Source: JAGXSE01 sp040757295 (GTDB lineage: Bacteria; Bacillota; PH28-bin88). Taken from it: a stretch of 64,000 bases of DNA. The notes beneath the pieces were generated by a model. That model was not told the origin of the DNA. It saw only the letters and a list, made by a program, of their open reading frames with translations, and made no database searches. Positions 9,005 through 17,327 of the stretch are shown piece after piece; position 1 is the first letter of the stretch, and every line of letters starts with the position of its first letter. The DNA lies in NCBI GenBank assembly GCA_040757295.1, contig JBFLXH010000011.1, positions 5,284 through 69,283 of the forward strand, given 5' to 3'. The position numbers and the translations under genes were made by a program.

Positions 9005-10159
9005 ATGGATTTTAATATACCTGAGGAATTGCGGCAGATTGGGGCAATGGTACGAGAATTCGTCGAAAACGAGGTTGAGCCTTATGCCCAACAAATTGAA
9101 GATGAAGACAGAATTCCCGAACATATCATTAATAAAGCAAAAGAGCTGGGTCTGTTGGGGATGAGTATTCCGGAAGAGTACGGCGGCATTGGACTGAATA
9201 TGGTGGGCCGTTGCGTGGTGCTGGAGGAAATGGGCAGAACCCAGACCGGATTTGTGAGCTTGGTGGGGGCCCATACGGGCATCGGTTCAACGGGGATTAT
9301 TGAAATGGGCACAGAAGAGACGAGAAAGAAATACCTCCCATTAATGGCCAGGGGGGAGAAAATCGGTGCTTTTGCCCTTACAGAACCCAGTGCGGGGTCT
9401 GATGCAACCAATCTGAAGACCAAGGCGGTTAAAAAAGGCGACAAGTGGATCTTAAACGGCATGAAGCACTTCATCACCAATGGTCCTGTGGCGGACTTGT
9501 TTACGGTCATTGCCGTAACCGACCAAGAAAAGGGAGCCAGGGGCGGGTTCAGCGCTTTTTTGGTGGAAAAGGACTTTCCTGGTTTTTCTGTTGGAACAGT
9601 CGAGAAGAAGATGGGCCTACGGGGTTCCCATACCTCTGAAATAGTTATGGAAGATTGCGAGGTGCCTGCAGCCAATCTCCTGGGCCAGGAAGGGCGGGGT
9701 TATGCCGCTGCTCTGAAAATCCTTTCCAAGGGGCGCTGTACCCTTGGCGCCAGGTGTGTGGGGGCTTCCAACAAGTTAATCGAGATGTCTGCCCGCTATG
9801 CCCAGCAAAGGGTGCAATTTGGCCAACCCATCGCTTCTTTTCAGGCCATCCAGTGGATGTTAGCCGATATGGCCACCGAGACAGCCGCAGCCAAGGCCCT
9901 TACTTACCAGGTAGCCTGGATGGTTGATAGCGGGATGCCGGTGATCAAGGAAAGCGCTATGGTTAAACTGTTCGCTTCGGAGGTATTAAACCGGGTGGCC
10001 GATAAGGCAGTTCAGATTCACGGCGGCATGGGTTACATGAAAGACTACCCTGTTGAGCGGTTTTACCGGGATGCGCGGATTACCAGGATTTATGAAGGAA
10101 CAAATGAGATCCAGCGGTTGATTGTTGCAGGCCAGGTGTTGAAAGAGTTCGAAATATAG
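9005..10159 (+). CDS. Acyl-CoA dehydrogenase (short-chain/butyryl-CoA type)
   Basis: This 384-residue FAD enzyme interconverts saturated acyl-CoA and 2-enoyl-CoA. FAD-contact segments FALTEPSAGSD and HGGMGY are present, and the catalytic Glu sits in YEGTNEIQRL, the butyryl-CoA dehydrogenase position. ATG 9005 follows GGGGAGGG. No electron-transfer flavoprotein genes lie in the window, so its electron partner must be encoded elsewhere. In this pathway it could channel crotonyl-CoA to butyryl-CoA or feed butyrate into the route. Confidence 0.9.
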   Translation: MDFNIPEELRQIGAMVREFVENEVEPYAQQIEDEDRIPEHIINKAKELGLLGMSIPEEYGGIGLNMVGRCVVLEEMGRTQTGFVSLVGAHTGIGSTGIIEMGTEETRKKYLPLMARGEKIGAFALTEPSAGSDATNLKTKAVKKGDKWILNGMKHFITNGPVADLFTVIAVTDQEKGARGGFSAFLVEKDFPGFSVGTVEKKMGLRGSHTSEIVMEDCEVPAANLLGQEGRGYAAALKILSKGRCTLGARCVGASNKLIEMSARYAQQRVQFGQPIASFQAIQWMLADMATETAAAKALTYQVAWMVDSGMPVIKESAMVKLFASEVLNRVADKAVQIHGGMGYMKDYPVERFYRDARITRIYEGTNEIQRLIVAGQVLKEFEI

Positions 10160-10190
10160 CCATTGGAAAAAAAAGGATTCGGGGGTGGCC

Positions 10191-10637
10191 ATGGTGAAAA
10201 CATACTTTGAAGATTGCAGTATCGGCGATACCTATGTTACACCTGCCAGGACAATTACCGAAAGCGATGTGGTGATGTTTGCCGCGTTAACCGGCGATTA
10301 CAACCCTCTCCATACAGATGCCGAATTTGCCAAGACCACCCTTTTTAAGGAGCGGATTGCTCACGGATTGTTGGGCCTCGCCATTACAACAGGTCTTAAG
10401 GCCCGGCTGGGCCTGTTCGACGGAACAGTAGTGGCGTTTTTGGGGTTAACCTGGGAGTTTAAGAAACCGATTTTCTTCGGCGACACCATTTATGCACAGT
10501 TCATCATTTCCGAAAAGCGGGAAACAAAACACCGGGACAGAGGCATCATCGTCCAGGATGTAGAGCTTCTCAATCAAAGGGGAGAGATCGTCCAAACCGG
10601 CAAGCACACTGTGATGGTCAAGCGAAAGATAGAGTGA
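10191..10637 (+). CDS. MaoC-family (R)-specific enoyl-CoA hydratase
   Basis: This 148-residue hot-dog fold protein carries the hydratase-2 motif. The catalytic Asp and His lie in TGDYNPLHTD, and the oxyanion Ser/Ala-Gly region is AHGLLG. PhaJ-like enzymes convert 2-enoyl-CoA to (R)-3-hydroxyacyl-CoA. Together with the (S)-specific crotonase at 8196 it would allow epimerisation of 3-hydroxybutyryl-CoA or handling of an (R)-substrate. ATG 10191 is chosen over GTG 10185 because it lies beyond the GGGGG ribosome site. Confidence 0.82.
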   Translation: MVKTYFEDCSIGDTYVTPARTITESDVVMFAALTGDYNPLHTDAEFAKTTLFKERIAHGLLGLAITTGLKARLGLFDGTVVAFLGLTWEFKKPIFFGDTIYAQFIISEKRETKHRDRGIIVQDVELLNQRGEIVQTGKHTVMVKRKIE

Positions 10638-10844
10638 GGAGAGGTCTTGGCAAAGGTAAGGATCTTTGAAGTCCTGGAGTTGCGTTGGGCTTTAACAAAA
10701 AAAATCAGAATTTAAAAAAACTTCGTTTTTGTCAGACAAGTCACAGCGAAATACCTTTAGAATTGAAGGATCGGAGGAGGTGCTTCATTCAAACAATTGA
10801 TCAGGGGGTTGCCAGTCTAAAAACCAATCGTAGGAGGCATGGAA
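10638..10844 (+). other. Intergenic segment with a short ORF remnant
   Basis: A TTG behind GAGGAGAGG at about 10648 opens a 22-codon frame (AKVRIFEVLELRWAL...) ending in TAA. It may be the remains of a small gene. The rest is AT-rich with no recognisable sigma-54 or sigma-A promoter. The strong AGGAGG at 10832 belongs to the solute-receptor gene. Confidence 0.3.
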
Positions 10845-11897
10845 ATGTTAAGAATAAGGATTAATAAGCTAATTTTGGCCTTAGTAGCCGTCATGCTGTT
10901 GATGCTGTTGGCAGGCTGTGGGGCAAAACCAGCCGGCCAAAGTTCTGAGGTTAAAACCGAAAAACCCAAAACTGTTAACTTGACTCACATCACTGGGCCG
11001 ATAGGTTCTGGATGGTACCCCATGGCCGTCTTGTTTAATGATATCTGGATGGATAAAATCCCGGGGTTGAACCTGTCCGTACTGGAAGGCGGAGCAGTAG
11101 CCAACCTGCGAGAAGTTAATAAAGGAATAGATTCCCAGATTGGCTGGGGATTTGCGCCTGATTTTGTGGATGCTGTAAACGGCACCGGTCCCTTTGAGAA
11201 AGATGGAAAGTTGGAGAACATGCGGATTCTAGGGGCCAATTATCCCGTCTGGTGGTATCTGGTTGTCCTGGAAAAAAGCAATTATAAAACCTTTGATGAC
11301 ATTGTAAACGGTGCGAAAACACTGCGGATTTCACCAGGTCCCACAGCGGGCGGTACCGGTCCCACGGTTTTGGACAGGTTGTTGCGGCCTTACGGAACCA
11401 GCTATGATCAATTAAAGGCTGCGGGTATGAAATCGTCCTATGTGAGCTATGCCGATGCGGCCAACATGTTAAAGGATAATTTGCTTGATGCTGTCATCCT
11501 TGGCGGGGCCCCTGCTGTGCCAGCCTTGTCTGAAGTTGATCGGACCATGCCCCTGAGGCCGATTCCGATTCCGCAAAATATTTTAAAGGCTGTATTGGAT
11601 AAAGGCTATGGTTATTCCATTGACAAACCCTTGCCGGTAGGGACTTATAAAAACCAGACCGCCGAGGTGCCTGTTATTACTCAATACGGCATTTTGGTAG
11701 TGCATAAGAGCCTGGAGGATGATCTGGTTTATCAGCTTACCAAGCACCTGTGGGAAAACATGGAGCGAATTCGCAAGGATCAGCCGGTAAGGGGCAACAT
11801 GATGGGGTTGGAAACCGCTCTGATGGGTGTCACTGATTTAAAGCATGTCCACCCGGGCGCCATGAAATATTACAAGGAAAAGGGCTTGGTTAAGTAA
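10845..11897 (+). CDS. TAXI-family TRAP transporter solute-binding lipoprotein
   Basis: This 350-residue extracytoplasmic receptor is of the TAXI class (TRAP-associated extracytoplasmic immunogenic). It captures a carboxylate or amino-acid-like ligand for the fused permease encoded next. The N-terminus is a hydrophobic signal with lipobox LAGC, predicting a lipid-anchored protein on a Gram-positive-type surface. The fold signature GPIGSGWYP and the internal PGPTAGGTGPT segment fit NMT1/TAXI proteins. ATG 10845 is seven bases after AGGAGG, while ATG 10839 would be too close. The ligand is probably the acid consumed by this cluster. Confidence 0.88.
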   Translation: MLRIRINKLILALVAVMLLMLLAGCGAKPAGQSSEVKTEKPKTVNLTHITGPIGSGWYPMAVLFNDIWMDKIPGLNLSVLEGGAVANLREVNKGIDSQIGWGFAPDFVDAVNGTGPFEKDGKLENMRILGANYPVWWYLVVLEKSNYKTFDDIVNGAKTLRISPGPTAGGTGPTVLDRLLRPYGTSYDQLKAAGMKSSYVSYADAANMLKDNLLDAVILGGAPAVPALSEVDRTMPLRPIPIPQNILKAVLDKGYGYSIDKPLPVGTYKNQTAEVPVITQYGILVVHKSLEDDLVYQLTKHLWENMERIRKDQPVRGNMMGLETALMGVTDLKHVHPGAMKYYKEKGLVK

Positions 11898-11906
11898 TTG
11901 CCGGAC

Positions 11907-11961
11907 AACTGAAAACAGTTTTTTTTCGGGATAGCATGGAGATCTTGCCTCCATGCTATCC
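11907..11961 (+). terminator. Weak terminator plus strong hairpin between receptor and permease genes
   Basis: AACTG-AAAA-CAGTT followed by eight T residues (11907-11927) looks like a weak intrinsic terminator. Directly after it GGATAGCATGGAG and CTCCATGCTATCC (11929-11941 and 11949-11961) form a perfect 13-bp hairpin with a seven-base loop. Such structures after a binding-protein gene usually reduce read-through or protect the upstream mRNA, so the receptor is made in excess of the permease. Confidence 0.65.
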
Positions 11962-12002
11962 TCTGCCACGGCATAATTTTTTTAACGTAAGGAGGGGTTG
12001 CC

Positions 12003-13973
12003 TTGAAAGGAAAGGAAATCCGCCAATCGGGCCTGGTTGAAGATACTGAGATGCAGACTTCCCGCTCCCTGATCAGCAGGGCGCTTTATAACGAAGAGAA
12101 AATGAGCGTCTGGCTGAGAGCCGGAAGGGGTTTGATGGCTGTTCTGGCTATCGGGATTGCATTTTCGGCAATCTATGCGGCCAAGTTTGGCCCCCCGTTT
12201 CCGGCCTGGCAGTATCGCGCGTTGTTTGTCGGGCTAATGGCGATCCTGGCCTTTTACTATTACCCGTTTCGCAAGGGCAGGTTAAGCTATTTGATGGATG
12301 TGGTGCCCTTCTTGTTGGCTGTTGCCACAACTGCCTATATGTTTTTTCAGTATCCCAGCAGTGAGTTCAGAGGTGGAAACCCCAGCCAATGGGATTTGAT
12401 TTTTGGCACAATCCTGATCTTTCTGATCATCGAAGGGTGCCGCCGCAGCAACGGCTGGCCCATGGCATTGGTGGCGGGGTTTTTTGTGTGCTATATCTTT
12501 ATCGGTCCTTACCTGCCTGGGCTGTTAGGCCACCGGGGATTTCGTTTTGTCAAGATGGTGGATTATATGTTTCTGTCAACCATGGGGATCTTCTCTGAGC
12601 TTGTTAATATTGGCGCCACCATCCTGCTCTTGTTTATCTTGTTTGGGTCCTTCCTGGTTAAATCAGGCATAGGGCAATTCTTTATCAACCTTGCCTGTTC
12701 CTTAATGGGTCGTCTGCCGGGGGGGCCTGCGCTGGTGGCGGTGTTGTCCAGCGCTATGATGGGAACCGTTACCGGAAATGGTGCGGCCAACGTCACCATT
12801 ACCGGCTCATTCACTATCCCCCTAATGAAGAAAGTGGGTTATCGCAAAGAATTCGCCGGTGCTGTAGAGGCTGTTGCATCCCAGGGCGGCCAAATCATGC
12901 CCCCCATTATGGGTGCCAGCGCCTTTATCATGGCCGACTATATAGGGGTGCCTTATATTAGAATTGCTGCCATGGCATTAATACCGGCAATCCTGTACTT
13001 TTTAACAGCGGGGATTGTTATTTACCTGGAAGCGCTGAAGTCCGGGCTGCATGGCATGCAGTCCCACGAGATACCTCGCCTGGGGACGGTGATGCTAAGA
13101 GGCTGGTACATGTTGACACCCTTGATCTTGATAGTGGCTCTTTTGATTTTTGGCTACAGCCCAATGCTGGCAGGTTTCTGGGCTATTGTTTCTTGTGTGG
13201 TTTTAAGTTGGTTTAATTTCAGCAACAGGATCAATTTCTTGGGTATTCTGGAAACTTTGGAAAACGGAGCTAAAAGCGCGGTGTCTGTCATTATGGCAGT
13301 TTCTGCGGCCGGAATAATAGTAGGATCGGTGATTATGACAGGGCTGGGCATTCGTTTCTCCCGTCTGGCAATTGAACTTTCAGGCGGTGAGTTGGTACCC
13401 CTGTTGATCCTGGTGATGATTGCTTCGATTATTCTTGGAATGGGAATGCCAACTGTTTCAGCCTATGTCATATTGGCCATGTTGGCAGCCCCGGCTTTAG
13501 TAAAATTGGATGTGCCTGTTATTGCGGCCCACCTGTATGTGTTCTATTTCGGGATTATTTCCGGTATTACCCCTCCTGTGGCAATTACAGCTTATATTGC
13601 AGCCGGGATTGCGGGGGGCGATGCAACCAAAACAGCTTGGGAAGCCACCAGGATCGGGGTGGCCGGGTTTATTGTTCCCTATATGTTTATTTTCAACAAT
13701 GAGCTCTTGTTGCAGGGCGCTGCACCGGAAATTATCCAGGTTGCTATTACCTCTTTGATTGGCATCACCTGTTTTGCTATTGCCATTCAGGGATGGTTAT
13801 TGAGGTCGGCCAATATAGTGCAAAGGCTGATCATGTTTGTAGTAGCTGTTTTGATGATCAATCGCGGGACGGTGACAGACATTATCGGAGCAGTTCTGGT
13901 TGCTGCTACCATCATCTGGCAGCTGATCCAGAAGAGAAACGCTGCTCCGGTCAGCGGGAAAGCGACCGGCTAG
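12003..13973 (+). CDS. TRAP transporter permease, fused 4TM/12TM (DctQM-like)
   Basis: This 656-residue, very hydrophobic membrane protein combines the small and large TRAP permease subunits, the form that always accompanies TAXI receptors. Conserved stretches include TGNGAANVTITGSFTIPLMKK, GGQIMPPIMGASAF, GMGMPTVSAYVI and SGITPPVAI in the DctM part. TTG 12003 follows AAGGAGGGG with five-base spacing. It drives sodium- or proton-coupled uptake of the ligand delivered by the upstream lipoprotein. Confidence 0.9.
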   Translation: MKGKEIRQSGLVEDTEMQTSRSLISRALYNEEKMSVWLRAGRGLMAVLAIGIAFSAIYAAKFGPPFPAWQYRALFVGLMAILAFYYYPFRKGRLSYLMDVVPFLLAVATTAYMFFQYPSSEFRGGNPSQWDLIFGTILIFLIIEGCRRSNGWPMALVAGFFVCYIFIGPYLPGLLGHRGFRFVKMVDYMFLSTMGIFSELVNIGATILLLFILFGSFLVKSGIGQFFINLACSLMGRLPGGPALVAVLSSAMMGTVTGNGAANVTITGSFTIPLMKKVGYRKEFAGAVEAVASQGGQIMPPIMGASAFIMADYIGVPYIRIAAMALIPAILYFLTAGIVIYLEALKSGLHGMQSHEIPRLGTVMLRGWYMLTPLILIVALLIFGYSPMLAGFWAIVSCVVLSWFNFSNRINFLGILETLENGAKSAVSVIMAVSAAGIIVGSVIMTGLGIRFSRLAIELSGGELVPLLILVMIASIILGMGMPTVSAYVILAMLAAPALVKLDVPVIAAHLYVFYFGIISGITPPVAITAYIAAGIAGGDATKTAWEATRIGVAGFIVPYMFIFNNELLLQGAAPEIIQVAITSLIGITCFAIAIQGWLLRSANIVQRLIMFVVAVLMINRGTVTDIIGAVLVAATIIWQLIQKRNAAPVSGKATG

Positions 13974-14004
13974 GGCTAAATCGCCAAGGAAAGGAGAGAG
14001 TTCA

Positions 14005-14760
14005 TTGGGATTTCCCGGTTCAGATCTGAAAGGAAAAACCGCCCTGGTAACAGGCGGCAGCAAGGGCATCGGTTACGGCATGGCCAGGGCCCTGGCAGAG
14101 GTAGGGGTTAATGTGGTGGTGACTAGCCGCAACCTAGCCGAAGGAGCAAAGGTAGCTGGCGAGTTTGCTGCTCTGGGCATTCGTGCCGGAGCCCGCCAGG
14201 CCGATGTGACCAAAAAAGCAGAGGTGGAGGCAATGGTGGCCTCGGTTTCGAATGAATATGGGAGGATAGATATCCTGGTCAATAATGCTGGTATGAATAT
14301 TCGAAAACCACTACTGGACTTGGCTGAAGAGGAATGGGATCAGGTGATCAATACCAATCTGAAAGGACTTTTCCTGGTAGGCCAGTCGGTTGGCCGGGTA
14401 ATGGTCCGGCAAAAAAGAGGAAAGATTATCAACATTGCCTCCGTGGCCGGGGTTAAGGGAAGAGCCCTTTTGGGGCCGTACTGTGCCAGTAAGGGTGGGG
14501 TAATCCAGTTAACTAAGGTGATGGCCCTGGAGTGGGTGGATCAGAATATCCAGGTCAATGCCATTGCTCCAACCTATTTTGAAACCCCGATGACCGCTGA
14601 TTTTTTAAAAGAAAAAAAAGAAGAAATTCTCCGGCGAATACCTATGGGTAGGCTTGGCACAGATCAGGATCTGGCCGGGATAGTAGTATTCCTGGCATCA
14701 GAAGCTTCAGACTTTATCACCGGACAGACTGTTTTTGTTGACGGAGGGTCTACGGCTTAG
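14005..14760 (+). CDS. Short-chain dehydrogenase/reductase (FabG-like)
   Basis: This classical SDR has 251 residues: TGGSKGIG at 16-23 for nucleotide binding, NNAG at 93-96, catalytic S146, Y159 and K163 (YCASK). Family members reduce 3-oxoacyl thioesters or oxidise secondary alcohols. In this context it could interconvert hydroxy and oxo acids derived from the imported substrate, and paired with the MaoC hydratase it could act on (R)-3-hydroxybutyryl-CoA. TTG 14005 stands behind AAGGAGAGAG. It closes the block that starts at the sigma-54 promoter. Confidence 0.85.
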   Translation: MGFPGSDLKGKTALVTGGSKGIGYGMARALAEVGVNVVVTSRNLAEGAKVAGEFAALGIRAGARQADVTKKAEVEAMVASVSNEYGRIDILVNNAGMNIRKPLLDLAEEEWDQVINTNLKGLFLVGQSVGRVMVRQKRGKIINIASVAGVKGRALLGPYCASKGGVIQLTKVMALEWVDQNIQVNAIAPTYFETPMTADFLKEKKEEILRRIPMGRLGTDQDLAGIVVFLASEASDFITGQTVFVDGGSTA

Positions 14761-14969
14761 AGCATGACTGGGCCCACGGAAACCTAAGAAATTTCATGGC
14801 GTGCAGGGGGAACGGATTATGGGCCGATGTTTTTTGCCCTATAGCGGGCACGGTTTCTCTGGTCTTCCTTTTCTGGTGTTGAAGCCGAAAAACAGCCAGC
14901 CCCGATTTCCGATGAACTTGGGAGGTAAGCCAGCCGGTTGCCGTCTTGACAGGAGGGCAAAAAGATTTG
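14761..14969. other. Gap with decayed coding sequence
   Basis: Short frames here (such as one reading SGHGFSGLPFLVLK) lack a recognisable family. Because a thiolase C-terminal relic follows immediately, this stretch may be the eroded body of the same former gene. Confidence 0.3.
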
Positions 14970-15104
14970 ATGAGGAAAGTTTTGCAAAGGATAGGCATAA
15001 CTCTTGATGACCTAGATTTTATTGAGATGAACGAGGCCTTTGCTACTATTTCCAACATTCATAAAATAAAAAATTTTTTAAAACAAAGGCATTTTCTGGC
15101 ATAA
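14970..15104 (+). pseudogene. Thiolase C-terminal remnant
   Basis: The 44-codon frame behind AGGAGGG encodes RKVLQRIGITLDDLDFIEMNEAFAT, the segment around the NEAFA motif of thiolases. It then degenerates and stops at 15102. The active-site Cys domain and the GHPxG and CxGGG motifs are absent. It is a broken paralogue of the gene at 1661, lying just before the regulator gene. Confidence 0.65.
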
Positions 15105-15112
15105 AAGTTGAA
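15097..15112 (+). promoter_or_regulatory. Possible sigma-54-like promoter before the activator gene
   Basis: TGGCATAAAAGTTGAA has a perfect -24 half and correct spacing to TTG, but GA replaces the usual GC at -12. It lies about 65 bases before the activator start. It could support autoregulation, but the mismatch at an otherwise near-invariant position keeps this tentative. Confidence 0.35.
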
Positions 15113-15175
15113 TTTAGGAAGCAACAGGAATGGTCATGCCGGATTTTCAATACTGGGTTATTAGGGGGAAGGCCC

Positions 15176-17290
15176 ATGTTTACCAGGATCAAGGACGTGA
15201 TGACCAGGACCTCGACCTGTCTGCAGGTACGGCATACCCTGAAAGACGTTTTGAAAATTCTTGCGGACAAGGGTATTGAGGGATTGCCGGTACAGGATGA
15301 ATACGGTCAGATGCTGGGAATAGTTACCAAGGAATCCCTTTTGGATACCATGCTGGATACGGAACAGATTACAGAAAACCTCTTAGCCTGGCAATTTGCA
15401 AAACCAATAGCAGCTTACCTTGAAGAAGACGCCTATGTTAAGGATGTGTGGAACCTGGCTGGTGTCGTTTTTCCGGTGTTTGATAAAACAGGGCGTTTTA
15501 CCGGAGTAATAAGTGAAAAACAGCTAAAAACAACTTATTGCCGCCTGTCAGAATACCGGGTTCAAGAACTGGATGCAGTTTTTAACTCGGCGCACAATGG
15601 GATAGTTGCCATTGATGCCCAGGGCTTTATTACTTCCTTTAACCCGGCGGCTGAGCGGCTGTCCAAGCGCAGCCGGGAGGAAGCCATTGGCAAGTTTCTT
15701 ACAGAGGTGGTTGCCCCAACCGGATTGCTGGAGGTTGTGCGGACGGGGCAGCCGCAATTTGCCAAGAAGTACCAGGTAGGCAGGCGCAAATATATTACCA
15801 ACAGAACCCCAATTATTCAGGACGGGCATATTACGGGGGCGGTTGGAGTATTTCAGGATGTTTCCGAGATGGAGGAGATTTATGAAGAACTAAGCCTGGT
15901 TAAGGAGCTTAATAAGGAATTGGAGACGGTGGTGGAGTCCTCATATGACGGGATAGTTGTTACCGACAGCCAAGGGAAAATCCTTCGCGCCAACCGGGCT
16001 TTTGGCCGGATTATCGGGGCGCGGGCTGATGTGATTGGGCTGCGGCTGCAGGAGGTGGTCGAAAGTGAAGTCTCTGGGGTTTCCTTGGTTGAAATGGTGC
16101 TGCAGCAGATGGGGACAGTGAGCATTGTCTATAATAACCAAACACCCCAAAAGAGCCTGATTTTCACTGCCAACCCAGTACTGAATGAGACCAACCAGGT
16201 TGTCAGAATTGTGATAAATGTAAGGGATATTGGTGAATTAAACAAGGTTAAGCAGCAATTGGAAAAAACCTGTGAGCTGTCCAAAAGATATAAGTCTGAG
16301 CTAGAGGAGCTGCGGCTGCAGCTAATGAGGCAAGAGGGAATTGTTGCCCATTCAACGGGGATGAAAAAAGTATTGGAGCTTGCTTTGCGGGTAGCCCAGG
16401 TAGATTCTACTGTGCTTATCCTGGGCGAGTCAGGTGTTGGCAAGGAAATTGTAGCCAAGATAATTCATAGTAACAGCCTGCGGCGGCAGGAACCATTTAT
16501 TAAGATAAACTGCGGCGCCATTCCTGAAACCCTTCTGGAGTCAGAACTTTTTGGATATGAGGCAGGGGCGTTTACCGGGGCAAGCCGAACCGGCAAGGCC
16601 GGCCTGTTTGAACTCGCCAATAATGGAACTCTGTTCCTCGATGAAATTGGAGACCTGCCGGCATCCCTCCAGGCGAAATTGCTTCGAGCGCTGCAGGATA
16701 AGGAACTGGTTCGCCTGGGGGGAGCAAAACCCCGTTCCATAAACGTCCATATTGTAGCTGCTACTAACCAAAATCTGTTGGAAAAAGTGCGCCAGGGTCA
16801 ATTCCGGGAGGACTTGTACTTTCGTTTAAATGTGGTTCCCATCCATATTCCCCCTTTAAGGGAAAGAAGAGAAGACATTATCCCCCTCTTGTTTTATTTC
16901 AGGGATAGGTTCAGTGAAAAGTTTAAGCAAGCAAAAGATTTTTCGCCAAAAGCCCTGGAATTGCTGGTGAATTACGATTGGCCCGGAAATGTGCGGGAGT
17001 TGGAGAATGTTGTGGAACGGTTATTTGTGACCAACCCAGGAGAATTGATAACTGATGAGGCTCTTAACCGACACCTGGTGCATGAAGTGATTAGAATTGA
17101 GCAAGTGATCACTGTCAGCGGCCTTGTCCCCCTGAAGAAGGCTGTAGAAGAAGTTGAGCGGCAACTCTTAGAAAAGGCTTTGCAGAGCTGCGATACAACC
17201 TACAAGGTAGCAGAACTGCTCAATGTAAACCAATCAACTGTGGTTCGGAAGCTAAATAAATACAAAACTTTTTCCCGCAGGTGGGAGTAA
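15176..17290 (+). CDS. Sigma-54-dependent transcriptional activator with CBS and PAS sensor domains
   Basis: This 704-residue enhancer-binding protein has two CBS motifs at about 1-120 and PAS domains at about 130-230 and 250-355. The AAA+ domain has Walker A GESGVGKE (417-424), the sigma-54-contact GAFTGA (464-469) and Walker B LFLDEIGDLP (486-495). A Fis-type HTH lies at about 665-700 (KVAELLNVNQSTVVRKL). CBS pairs usually sense adenine nucleotides and PAS domains sense small ligands or redox state. It sits between the transport and oxidation genes and the second acyl-CoA synthetase gene, and is the obvious regulator of the -24/-12 promoter at 7218. Confidence 0.92.
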   Translation: MFTRIKDVMTRTSTCLQVRHTLKDVLKILADKGIEGLPVQDEYGQMLGIVTKESLLDTMLDTEQITENLLAWQFAKPIAAYLEEDAYVKDVWNLAGVVFPVFDKTGRFTGVISEKQLKTTYCRLSEYRVQELDAVFNSAHNGIVAIDAQGFITSFNPAAERLSKRSREEAIGKFLTEVVAPTGLLEVVRTGQPQFAKKYQVGRRKYITNRTPIIQDGHITGAVGVFQDVSEMEEIYEELSLVKELNKELETVVESSYDGIVVTDSQGKILRANRAFGRIIGARADVIGLRLQEVVESEVSGVSLVEMVLQQMGTVSIVYNNQTPQKSLIFTANPVLNETNQVVRIVINVRDIGELNKVKQQLEKTCELSKRYKSELEELRLQLMRQEGIVAHSTGMKKVLELALRVAQVDSTVLILGESGVGKEIVAKIIHSNSLRRQEPFIKINCGAIPETLLESELFGYEAGAFTGASRTGKAGLFELANNGTLFLDEIGDLPASLQAKLLRALQDKELVRLGGAKPRSINVHIVAATNQNLLEKVRQGQFREDLYFRLNVVPIHIPPLRERREDIIPLLFYFRDRFSEKFKQAKDFSPKALELLVNYDWPGNVRELENVVERLFVTNPGELITDEALNRHLVHEVIRIEQVITVSGLVPLKKAVEEVERQLLEKALQSCDTTYKVAELLNVNQSTVVRKLNKYKTFSRRWE

Positions 17291-17327
17291 TATTGCCTGT
17301 AACGTCGAGGAAATTGTAGGAGGTAAC

